From an uncultured Curvibacter sp. (lineage in GTDB: Bacteria; Pseudomonadota; Gammaproteobacteria; Burkholderiales; Burkholderiaceae): 7,640 bases of DNA. The stretch lies in assembly GCA_946481355.1 (NCBI GenBank), contig CAMLNH010000126.1, forward strand, positions 1-7,640, read 5' to 3'. A program made the translations under genes and the position numbers. The notes under the pieces are model-generated. The model ran no database searches. It was not told the origin of the DNA and was given only the letters and a program-made list of their open reading frames with translations. This document shows, piece by piece, positions 1 to 5,242 of this stretch; the stretch's first letter is position 1; each line of letters starts with the position of its first letter.

Positions 1-482
1 GGGCCGAAGCCCTTCTGGATCTTCTCGTTGCCGGTGGCGCTGAGCGTGGCGATGGAGCGGCCGTGGAAGGCGCGCTCGTAGACCACGATCTGCGGGTTCT
101 GGATACCCTTGTCATGGCCGTACTTGCGTGCGAGCTTGAGCACGGCCTCGTTGGCTTCCAGGCCGGTGTTGCAGAAGAAGACGTTGCTCATGCCCGAGAT
201 CTCGACCAGCTTCCTGGCCAGCTCTTCCTGCAGGGGCACGTGGTAGTAGTTGGAGGTGTGGATCAGCTTCGCGATCTGATCCTGCAGCGCCGGCACCAGC
301 TTGGGGTGCTTGTGGCCCAGGGTGTTGACGGCGATGCCGGCCAGCGCATCCAGGTATTCCTTGCCGTTGATGTCCCAGACGCGGCAGCCTTCACCGTGCG
401 ACAACGCGATCGGCACGCGGCCGTAGGTGTTCATCACATGCGGGGAAGCAGCGGTGGCTGGCTTGACGGCAGGGGCGTTCAT
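1..482 (-). CDS. argD: Acetylornithine aminotransferase, N-terminal part (cut by window edge)
   Basis: Pyridoxal-phosphate enzyme of arginine biosynthesis that transfers an amino group from glutamate to N-acetylglutamate semialdehyde; cytoplasmic. Only the first 160 codons are present. Visible are the class-III aminotransferase landmarks: GEGCRVWDINGKEYLDALAGIAVN (30-53, split here as GEGCRVWD and INGKEYLD...), LGHKHP (55-60), the phosphate-binding loop NTGLEANE (105-112) and FHGRS..TLSATGN (139-152), whose Phe-His contacts the cofactor ring. The PLP-binding lysine lies beyond the window. Start: ATG at 482 with GGAG (complement of 492-495) nine bases upstream; the alternative Met17 has no ribosome binding site. 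The loop reads NTGLEANE where many homologues have N-S-G-x-E-A-N-E, a mild variation. Related class-III aminotransferases such as succinylornithine transaminase cannot be fully excluded from a fragment, but biosynthetic ArgD is the best reading. In related genomes argF often follows it, outside this window. Confidence 0.93.
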   Translation of the reverse strand, partial: MNAPAVKPATAASPHVMNTYGRVPIALSHGEGCRVWDINGKEYLDALAGIAVNTLGHKHPKLVPALQDQIAKLIHTSNYYHVPLQEELARKLVEISGMSNVFFCNTGLEANEAVLKLARKYGHDKGIQNPQIVVYERAFHGRSIATLSATGNEKIQKGFG

Positions 483-504
483 GGCTACACACTCCGGAGG
501 TCTG

Positions 505-536
505 AAAACAAAGGCGGCCCAACGAAAGTTGGGCCG
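505..536 (-). terminator. Terminator-like hairpin in the argD leader (possible attenuator)
   Basis: Read on the minus strand, arms CGGCCCAAC and GTTGGGCCG (positions 536-528 and 523-515) pair perfectly over 9 bp around a TTTC loop. They are followed by CC and the T-rich run TTTGTTTT (512-505). This is the form of an intrinsic terminator, yet it lies 33 bases upstream of the argD start codon with no minus-strand gene before it. It is therefore a leader element: a possible attenuator, a 5' stabilising hairpin, or a terminator for an unrecognised short transcript. The plus strand lacks a T run after the stem. Confidence 0.6.
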
Positions 537-546
537 TTGAGCGGTG

Positions 547-577
547 ATTTTAGAGCCTGTTGCACTGGTTTGAGCAA
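547..577 (-). promoter_or_regulatory. Probable argD promoter
   Basis: On the minus strand a TAAAAT -10 box (complement of 547-552, five of six matches to consensus) is preceded at 19 bases by TTGCTC (complement of 572-577, three of six matches). The spacer is long, so the -35 assignment is weak. A start near base 540 is predicted, giving a leader of about 58 bases that opens almost directly with the hairpin at 515-536. Confidence 0.4.
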
Positions 578-626
578 GACTGTGCCACCGCGATGCAGGG
601 GTGGGCGGCAGCGACCGATCCCAGCC

Positions 627-654
627 AGGACTCAAGTCTTATATAAGATACAAT
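627..654 (+). promoter_or_regulatory. Probable promoter of the DUF3579 gene
   Basis: The -10 box TACAAT (649-654) matches consensus at five of six positions and ends an AT-rich run. A weak -35, AGGACT (627-632, three of six), lies 16 bases upstream. The predicted start near 661 gives a leader of about 60 bases, rich in C and without a Shine-Dalgarno motif. The palindrome at 637-648 lies within the spacer. Confidence 0.5.
637..648. repeat. Perfect 12-bp palindrome TCTTATATAAGA, possible operator
   Basis: TCTTATATAAGA equals its own reverse complement and sits immediately upstream of the TACAAT -10 box of the DUF3579 promoter, in an otherwise GC-rich stretch. Its position in the -10/-35 spacer would suit a repressor operator for DUF3579. 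It lies about 100 bases upstream of the probable argD start, so it could also influence argD. I cannot name the binding protein from the sequence. The AT-rich core may simply be a promoter element. Confidence 0.45.
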
Positions 655-721
655 ACTGTCAGCCCTCCGCAGACGGACCAGCGCTCTACCCAGCCCGCGT
701 CCGCCGCCCGAGCCCCTACCC

Positions 722-1036
722 ATGGTCTCCAACGCCGCCAAAGAAGTCTTCATCCTCGGACTGACCCGCACGGGCAAGGCATTCCGCCCCAGCGACTGGG
801 CCGAACGCCTGGCCGGCGTGATGAGCCAGTTCCGACCCGGTGGCCCTCAGCCCGGCAGCCATCTGGGCTATTCCCCCTGGTGCGTGCCCAGCTCCGTCGA
901 CAACATCAAGTGCGTGATCGTCAATCGCGATCTGCGCGACGCCGAGCCCATGGCCTGGGACTTCTGCATCAACTTCGCCCGCGACAACGGCCTGCAGGTG
1001 CGCGAGTACGATGCCCAGGGCCGGCTTCTTGGATAG
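722..1036 (+). CDS. DUF3579 family protein
   Basis: A 104-residue protein I recognise as DUF3579, a family of small proteins common in betaproteobacteria and of unknown biochemical function. It is soluble, with no signal peptide or membrane segment. Visible features are the N-terminal strand EVFILGLTRTGKAFRPSDWAERL (split: EVFILGLTRTG, KAFRPSDWAERL; residues 8-30), a central segment ending in CVPSSVDNIKCVIVNRDL (split: CVPSSVDN, IKCVIVNRDL) and a C-terminal MAWDFCINFARDNGLQV. The length suits a complete family member. The ATG at 722 is the only reasonable start: the frame is closed by TAA at 644-646 and holds no other ATG. No Shine-Dalgarno motif precedes it (CTACCC directly before ATG). It stands alone, divergent from argD and convergent with rpsT. 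Family proximity to arginine genes is suggestive but proves no role. Confidence 0.88.
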   Translation: MVSNAAKEVFILGLTRTGKAFRPSDWAERLAGVMSQFRPGGPQPGSHLGYSPWCVPSSVDNIKCVIVNRDLRDAEPMAWDFCINFARDNGLQVREYDAQGRLLG

Positions 1037-1057
1037 TCCCTGGCGACGTACAGGCAA

Positions 1058-1085
1058 CAAAAAACCGCCCGAAGGCGGTTTTTTG
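1058..1085. terminator. Bidirectional intrinsic terminator between DUF3579 and rpsT
   Basis: CCGCC (1065-1069) pairs with GGCGG (1074-1078) around a CGAA loop, flanked by six A (1059-1064) and six T (1079-1084), with a further C-G pair at 1058/1085. The element has a U-tract on either strand. It lies 21 bases after the DUF3579 stop and about 65 bases after the rpsT stop, so it can end both convergent transcripts. Confidence 0.9.
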
Positions 1086-1117
1086 CTTTGCGGACAGCGC
1101 ACCCGTTACAAACGGCA

Positions 1118-1131
1118 GAGCCCGGAGGCTC
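1118..1131 (-). other. Small hairpin in the rpsT 3' untranslated region
   Basis: GAGCC (1118-1122) pairs with GGCTC (1127-1131) around a four-base loop. On the minus strand it follows the rpsT stop codon by about 20 bases and precedes the main terminator. No T-run follows. It may protect the mRNA 3' region or be incidental. Confidence 0.35.
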
Positions 1132-1150
1132 CGTGCGATTTGCCTGAAAT

Positions 1151-1447
1151 TCAGGCGGCGGCCAGGGCCTTGACCTTGGACGACAGGCGGCTCTTGTCGC
1201 GAGCGGCCTTGTTCTTGTGGAAGATGCCCTTGTCGGCCACGGTGTCCACCACGGCTTGCATCTTGGCAAACAGTTCGGTGGCCTTGGCCTTGTCACCGGT
1301 CAGAACGGCCTTTTCGACGTTCTTCACGGCGGTGCGGTATTTGGAGCGCAGGGAGGTGTTGGCTGCATTGAGCTTCACATCCTGACGTGCGCGTTTACGG
1401 CCCGACGCCAGGCGCGGGTTCTTTTTCTTCGGCTTTCCAGATGCCAT
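1151..1447 (-). CDS. rpsT: 30S ribosomal protein S20
   Basis: Primary 16S rRNA-binding protein that helps assemble the body of the small ribosomal subunit. The 98-residue product is Lys/Arg/Ala-rich with the signatures [12 protein letters not shown] (11-22), [19 protein letters not shown] (26-44) and [21 protein letters not shown] (split: [21 protein letters not shown]), ending KALAAA. It is about ten residues longer than the E. coli protein; the extra part is the basic N-terminal [11 protein letters not shown] stretch, which I believe is usual in this lineage. The start at 1447 is supported by AAGGAAA (complement of 1455-1461) nine bases from the ATG. It is a single-gene unit: own promoter at 1493-1522, divergent from murJ, terminated at 1058-1085. 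Confidence 0.98.
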   Translation of the reverse strand: MASGKPKKKNPRLASGRKRARQDVKLNAANTSLRSKYRTAVKNVEKAVLTGDKAKATELFAKMQAVVDTVADKGIFHKNKAARDKSRLSSKVKALAAA

Positions 1448-1454
1448 ATCAGTG

Positions 1455-1461
1455 TTTCCTT
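1455..1461 (-). promoter_or_regulatory. Ribosome binding site of rpsT
   Basis: Minus-strand AAGGAAA lies 8-9 bases before the rpsT ATG. It is one of the few clear Shine-Dalgarno motifs in this window and fixes the start codon. Confidence 0.75.
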
Positions 1462-1492
1462 GTGTCTGTGGATGATGTCAGCAAAGCCGACT

Positions 1493-1522
1493 ATTGTAGC
1501 ACTTCAATGCCTGTGGTGTGAG
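1493..1522 (-). promoter_or_regulatory. Probable rpsT promoter
   Basis: A -10 box TACAAT (complement of 1493-1498), preceded by TGC, is spaced 18 bases from CTCACA (complement of 1517-1522, four of six matches to TTGACA). Transcription would start near 1486 and give a leader of about 38 bases containing the ribosome binding site. Confidence 0.6.
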
Positions 1523-1550
1523 CAGGCACTCCGGTTCGGGTTCCCCCGGC

Positions 1551-1556
1551 TACACT
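1551..1556 (+). promoter_or_regulatory. Possible -10 element directly upstream of murJ
   Basis: TACACT (1551-1556) matches the -10 consensus at four of six positions and ends eight bases before the murJ ATG. Used as a promoter, it would give a nearly leaderless mRNA, which fits the missing Shine-Dalgarno motif. No good -35 box is found at 16-18 bases upstream. Confidence 0.25.
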
Positions 1557-1564
1557 CGGGCCCA

Positions 1565-3136
1565 ATGAGCCTTTTCAAAGCCGCTTCGACGGTCTCGTTG
1601 CTGACCCTGGTCTCGCGCGTCACGGGTCTCGCGCGCGAACTGCTGATTGCCGCCACTTTCGGCGCCAGCGCCCTGACCGACGCTTTCAACGTCGCCTTCC
1701 GCATCCCCAATCTGTTTCGCCGCCTGTTTGCCGAAGGTGCCTTCAGCCAGGCCTTCGTGCCCGTGCTGGCCACGGTCAAGACGCAGCAGGGCGAGGAGGC
1801 CACGCACCAACTGGTCGACCGGGTCGCCACGGTGCTCGCCTGGGTGCTGCTGCTGGTGAGCGTGATGGGGGTGCTGGCCTCGCCGCTGCTGGTCTGGCTC
1901 ATGGCGGCAGGTCTGCGCAGGATGGAGGCGGGGGACGCCTTCGACGCCGCCGTCGTGATGACGCGCTGGATGTTCCCCTACATCGCCTGCATGTCCCTGG
2001 TGGCGCTGGCCGCCGGGGTGCTCAACACCTGGAAGCGCTTTGCCGTGCCGGCGGCCACGCCGGTACTGCTCAACGTGTCCATGATCGCCGCGGCCTGGCT
2101 GGGGGCGCCCTGGTTCAAATCGCTGGGGATCGAGCCCGTCTATGCGCTCGCGGTCGGCGTCATGGTGGGTGGCTTGCTGCAGCTGGGGGTGCAGATTCCG
2201 GCGCTGAAAAAGCTGGGGCTGCTGCCACGCATCAGCTTGTCCTGGACAGCCGTGCGGACGGCCTGGGCCGATGCAGGCACGCAGCGCGTGCTCAAGCTCA
2301 TGGCCCCGGCCCTGCTGGGAGTGAGCGTGGCCCAGCTCTCCCTGCTCATCAACACGCAGATCGCCTCGCACCTGGCGCCAGGCAGCGTGAGCTGGCTCAG
2401 CTACGCCGACCGGCTGATGGAGTTCCCCGTGGCCCTGCTGGGCGTGGCGCTGGGCGTGGTGCTCATGCCCCAGCTGGCGGCGGCCAAGGCGGCCGACGAC
2501 GCCGCGCGCTACTCGGCCATGCTGGACTGGGGCCTGCGTCTGGTGGTGCTGCTGGCCGTGCCCTGCGCCGTGGCCCTGCTGACCTTTGCCACGCCGCTGG
2601 TGGCGGTTCTGTTCCACTACGGCGCGTTCACGGCGCGTGATGTGCAGATGACGGCCTGGGCCCTGATGGGGTGGGGCGCGGGCTTGCTGGGCGTGGTGGC
2701 GATCAAGGTGCTGGCGCCGGGCTACTACGCCAGCCAGGACATTCGCACTCCGGTGCGCATCGCCATCGTGGTGCTGGTCTTCACCCAGCTGCTCAATCTG
2801 GTGCTGGTGCCGCAGCTGCAGCACGCGGCGCTGGCCCTGTCCATCGGGATCGGGGCACTGGTCAATGCGGGGTGGCTGCTGATCGGCCTGTTGCGCCGGG
2901 GCAGCTACCGCCCGCTGCCGGGCTGGGGCGTGTTCGCACTGCAGGTCACGGCGGCGGCGGCTCTGCTGACGGTCTTCCTCATGTGGGCGGCCAGCGCCTG
3001 GGACTGGACGCGTCTGCAGGCGCAGCCCTGGCTGCGCATCGGGCTGCTGGCGGGTCTGGTGCTGGGGGCCGCCGGGATCTACCTGGGCGCGGCCTGGGCG
3101 GGCGGCCTGCGTTTCCGCCAGTTCCTGCGGCGCTGA
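1565..3136 (+). CDS. murJ: Lipid II flippase MurJ (MviN)
   Basis: Inner-membrane MOP-superfamily flippase that moves the peptidoglycan precursor lipid II to the periplasmic face. The 523-residue product is slightly longer than E. coli MurJ and aligns by eye along its length. N-terminal signatures are SRVTGLARE (17-25), TDAFNVAFRIPNLFRRLFAEGAFSQAF (split: TDAFNVAFRIPNL, FRRLFAEGAFSQAF; 38-64), and YADRLMEFP (280-288). Residues essential in E. coli are conserved: R18, R24, D39, R52, and R283/E286 equivalent to R270/E273. KVLAPGYYASQDIRTPV marks the later half. Many hydrophobic segments fit the family's 14 helices. The start at 1565 aligns with the family N terminus; the open frame runs further upstream, but that extension does not resemble MurJ and covers rpsT. 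No Shine-Dalgarno motif precedes the ATG. Divergent from rpsT; the next gene begins 2 bases after its stop, implying co-transcription. Confidence 0.97.
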   Translation: MSLFKAASTVSLLTLVSRVTGLARELLIAATFGASALTDAFNVAFRIPNLFRRLFAEGAFSQAFVPVLATVKTQQGEEATHQLVDRVATVLAWVLLLVSVMGVLASPLLVWLMAAGLRRMEAGDAFDAAVVMTRWMFPYIACMSLVALAAGVLNTWKRFAVPAATPVLLNVSMIAAAWLGAPWFKSLGIEPVYALAVGVMVGGLLQLGVQIPALKKLGLLPRISLSWTAVRTAWADAGTQRVLKLMAPALLGVSVAQLSLLINTQIASHLAPGSVSWLSYADRLMEFPVALLGVALGVVLMPQLAAAKAADDAARYSAMLDWGLRLVVLLAVPCAVALLTFATPLVAVLFHYGAFTARDVQMTAWALMGWGAGLLGVVAIKVLAPGYYASQDIRTPVRIAIVVLVFTQLLNLVLVPQLQHAALALSIGIGALVNAGWLLIGLLRRGSYRPLPGWGVFALQVTAAAALLTVFLMWAASAWDWTRLQAQPWLRIGLLAGLVLGAAGIYLGAAWAGGLRFRQFLRR

Positions 3137-3138
3137 AC

Positions 3139-3990
3139 ATGAAGCTGTCCTTCAACATCCCGACGCCGCTGGAGTACTTTGCCAGCCTGGTGCAGAGCGA
3201 TCAGCAGTTCCATCTGTTCGAGGCGGCCGTCAGTCTGGGGCAGGACGAATATCCGGGGCTCGATGTGCAGCGCGCGCTGGCCGAAGTCGATGCCCTGCTG
3301 GTTCGCCTGCGCCGCCGCCTGCCGGCCGACGCGCCGGCCATGCACAAGCTGCGTCTGCTCAACCACTTCTTCTTCGAGGATCTGCATTTCGGCGGCAACC
3401 TCAACCACTACTACGACCCGGACAACAGCTACCTGCACAGGGTGCTGGAGCGCCGCCGCGGTATCCCGGTCTCGCTGGCCGTGCTCTGGCTGGAATTGGC
3501 GCACGGGTTGGGGCTGCAGGCGCACGGCGTGGGCTTCCCTGGGCACTTCATGGTCAAGGTCAATTTGCCGCAGGCGCAGGTGGTGATCGATCCGTTCAGC
3601 GGTCAGTCCCTGAGCCGTGAGGAACTGCAGCTGCGGCTGGACGCCTGGCGCGTCAGCCACGGCCTGCCCGGTGCCTCGGAACTGCCGCTGGGGCATTACC
3701 TGCAAGCTATGCCGGGGCGTGAGATCCTGGCGCGCATGCTGCGCAATCTCAAGGAAATTCATCGGACCCAGTGTGACTGGGAGCGCCTGGTGGCGGTGGA
3801 AGACCGCTTGCTGATCCTGCTGCCCCAGGCCTGGGACGAGTACCGCGACCGTGGCCTGGCTCGGGCCGAACTGGGCCAGCTGGCTCCGGCCGTGCGGGAT
3901 CTGGAGACCTATCTGGGGCAGGCCGGAGAGGGCCGGGACGCCAGGGCGATTGCCGAACGCCTGGCCACGCTGCGGCGAACACTGGGCTGA
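3139..3990 (+). CDS. SirB1-family transglutaminase-like/TPR protein
   Basis: A 283-residue cytoplasmic protein of the SirB1 family, combining a transglutaminase-like fold with C-terminal TPR-like helices; its precise role is unknown. Family landmarks are NHFFFEDLHFGGNLNHYYDP (75-94), ERRRGIPVSLAVLWLELA (104-121), GVGFPGHFMVKV (130-141) and VVIDPFSG (148-155). Residues about 195-283 look like TPR helices (LLPQAWDEYRDRGLARAELG, then paired helices). In the transglutaminase triad the Cys position carries Ser112 (GIPVS), with His136 and Asp151 kept. The only cysteine is Cys212, in the helical part, so classical cysteine catalysis is unlikely; loss of this Cys is, as far as I know, common in SirB1 proteins. 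The start lies 2 bases after the murJ stop with no clear ribosome binding site, so translation is probably coupled to murJ. Confidence 0.88.
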   Translation: MKLSFNIPTPLEYFASLVQSDQQFHLFEAAVSLGQDEYPGLDVQRALAEVDALLVRLRRRLPADAPAMHKLRLLNHFFFEDLHFGGNLNHYYDPDNSYLHRVLERRRGIPVSLAVLWLELAHGLGLQAHGVGFPGHFMVKVNLPQAQVVIDPFSGQSLSREELQLRLDAWRVSHGLPGASELPLGHYLQAMPGREILARMLRNLKEIHRTQCDWERLVAVEDRLLILLPQAWDEYRDRGLARAELGQLAPAVRDLETYLGQAGEGRDARAIAERLATLRRTLG

Positions 3991-4069
3991 GCGCGGGCGA
4001 CTGCCTTGCGGCGCTCATGGCGAACGGTGATGACCGGGCCAGCGCGCCTGGGCGCGGACCGAAGGCCGC
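3991..4069. other. Convergent intergenic gap without a recognisable terminator
   Basis: These 79 GC-rich bases separate the stop codons of the SirB1-like gene (plus) and the ParA-like gene (minus). I see short GC-rich self-complementary bits but no stem followed by a T-run on either strand, so termination here may be Rho-dependent or the transcripts may overlap. Confidence 0.5.
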
Positions 4070-5083
4070 TCAGCACTTCACGAGCTTGAGAAAGGACGGG
4101 ATGGGCGGCGCTTCCTGGGCCGCGGGTGCTTCGGCGGTCCGCAGCGCGCCGTTGCTGGCCACACGGTCCAGGACACGCGGGCTGCTGCTGATGCGGGTGA
4201 CGGCCGGCACGGGGCGTGACGCCAGCAGACGTGATGCGGCGGGCGCTGTGACCGCAGTTGCCGGCGACAAGGGGGCAGTGGTTTGTGCGGTTTGCGGGCG
4301 CAGGCTGGCCGGTGGCGCCTGGGGCGTGGCTGGCGGAGTGGCCAGCAGACGGCTGGGCAGGCTGGCAGGCGCTGCGGGTGCTCGCGCCTGCAAGGCCGGG
4401 CCCGTTGCCATGGCGGCCGCGGGCTGGGCGGTGGCCGTGCTGGCCGCCGGAGTGAGGGCCAGTTGCGGACGCAACCAGCCCAGGATGGGTTCCCACTGGC
4501 GCAGGTCCGTGGGCACACGATCGGCGGGCAGGTCAAAGAGGGTCATGCCGCGTTCCAGACACTGCACATAGGCCTGCGACTCACGCAGCACGCCCAGGAA
4601 GGGCATGCCCAGACCGGCAGCCCATTCCTTGAGAACCTGGGGTGTGCGGGTGCGGGTGTCGATGCGCATGCCGATGCAGGCCACCTTGCAGCGGCCGGTG
4701 GCCACACGCGGCAGGGCCATGAGCTCGGCATGGCAGTCGGCGGCCGATTCGCGGTCGAAGGCCGAACCGCAGACCGGCATGAGGATGACGTCGGCGAACA
4801 TCACCATGCGCGCCAGGTCGAAGCCATGCAGGCCGCCGGGCGTGTCGAGGATCACATGGGTGATGCCGGCTGGCACGCGCAGGATGTTCTGGTCTACCGT
4901 CCAGGGGGCGATGGCCGGCAGGGTCTCGTTGCGCTTGCGCAGCCAGGAACGGGTGGATTGCTGGCGGTCCACATCGCCCAGCATGACCGCATGGCCCTGT
5001 TGCGCGCACCAGGCCGCCAGGTGCGCCGCGAGTGTGCTTTTGCCACTCCCTCCCTTGCGATTGACCACGGCGATGACGGGCAT
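4070..5083 (-). CDS. ParA/MinD-type P-loop ATPase with Ala/Pro-rich C-terminal tail
   Basis: A 337-residue ParA-family ATPase; such proteins dimerise on ATP and position chromosomes, plasmids or protein complexes. Visible are the deviant Walker A KGGSGKST (10-17) with signature Lys10, the switch I region DVDRQQST (37-44) and Walker B VILDTPGG (77-84, Asp80). The ATPase core ends near residue 212 (WEPILGWLRPQLALTP). Residues 213-337 form a low-complexity tail of Ala, Pro, Ser and Thr with SRLLA at 244-248 and 284-288, ending in FLKLVKC. The start at 5083 is chosen because AGGAG lies six bases upstream and MPVIAVVNRKGG matches the family N terminus; the frame runs on to 5206, but that extension is not family-like. 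No parB-like gene or parS-like repeat is near, so it is not a standard ParAB locus. It lies downstream of purM on the same strand, 159 bases away. Cargo unknown. Confidence 0.88.
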   Translation of the reverse strand: MPVIAVVNRKGGSGKSTLAAHLAAWCAQQGHAVMLGDVDRQQSTRSWLRKRNETLPAIAPWTVDQNILRVPAGITHVILDTPGGLHGFDLARMVMFADVILMPVCGSAFDRESAADCHAELMALPRVATGRCKVACIGMRIDTRTRTPQVLKEWAAGLGMPFLGVLRESQAYVQCLERGMTLFDLPADRVPTDLRQWEPILGWLRPQLALTPAASTATAQPAAAMATGPALQARAPAAPASLPSRLLATPPATPQAPPASLRPQTAQTTAPLSPATAVTAPAASRLLASRPVPAVTRISSSPRVLDRVASNGALRTAEAPAAQEAPPIPSFLKLVKC

Positions 5084-5087
5084 CCAT

Positions 5088-5093
5088 GCTCCT
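5088..5093 (-). promoter_or_regulatory. Ribosome binding site of the ParA-like gene
   Basis: Minus-strand CAGGAGC precedes the ATG at 5083 by about six bases. This decides the start in favour of the short form and against the upstream in-frame ATG at 5206. A second ATG four bases upstream is out of frame. Confidence 0.7.
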
Positions 5094-5208
5094 GGCGATG
5101 AACCAAAAGCTGCAGTGTGACCCGAAACTGTCTGAATGTCCAGCCGCAGCCGCCAGCGACAGCTAGGGATTTTGTAGCGAAAAGCAACACTTCGGGAATG
5201 CTTCACGC

Positions 5209-5228
5209 GGCCGACACACCGGTCGGCC
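5209..5228 (-). other. Hairpin just downstream of purM
   Basis: GGCCGAC (5209-5215) pairs perfectly with GTCGGCC (5222-5228) around a six-base loop. On the minus strand it begins 14 bases after the purM stop. There is no T-run after the stem, so it is not a standard intrinsic terminator. It could stabilise the purM 3' end or assist Rho-dependent release before the ParA-like gene. Confidence 0.45.
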
Positions 5229-5242
5229 AGGAGGGGTGGTGC

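Noticed and set aside
550..588. Possible short leader peptide for argD on the minus strand (GTG start, ending ...QCNRL)
   Set aside because: It lies upstream of the predicted transcription start, has no ribosome binding site and only one arginine codon, so arginine-sensing attenuation by this peptide is not supported.
63..764. Plus-strand open frame (233 codons) across the argD antisense strand and intergenic region
   Set aside because: It runs through argD in antisense and continues through promoter DNA and into DUF3579; no domain is visible.
1142..1156. Inverted repeat GCCTGAA-A-TTCAGGC over the rpsT stop codon
   Set aside because: The one-base spacing prevents a normal RNA hairpin loop and it overlaps coding sequence; probably chance, given the Ala codons at the end of rpsT.
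1550..2824. Long open frame on the minus strand (424 codons) opposite murJ
   Set aside because: Its His/Gln/Arg-rich composition is what the reverse strand of a GC-rich hydrophobic gene yields, and murJ on the plus strand is unambiguous.
4070..5083. ParA-like gene as part of a plasmid or phage partition module
   Set aside because: No parB, parS-like repeats, integrase or other mobile genes are near, and the flanks are core housekeeping genes.
5084..5206. N-terminal extension of the ParA-like protein by 41 residues
   Set aside because: The extension is not family-like, while MPVIAVVNRKGG at 5083 has a good ribosome binding site and the usual N terminus.
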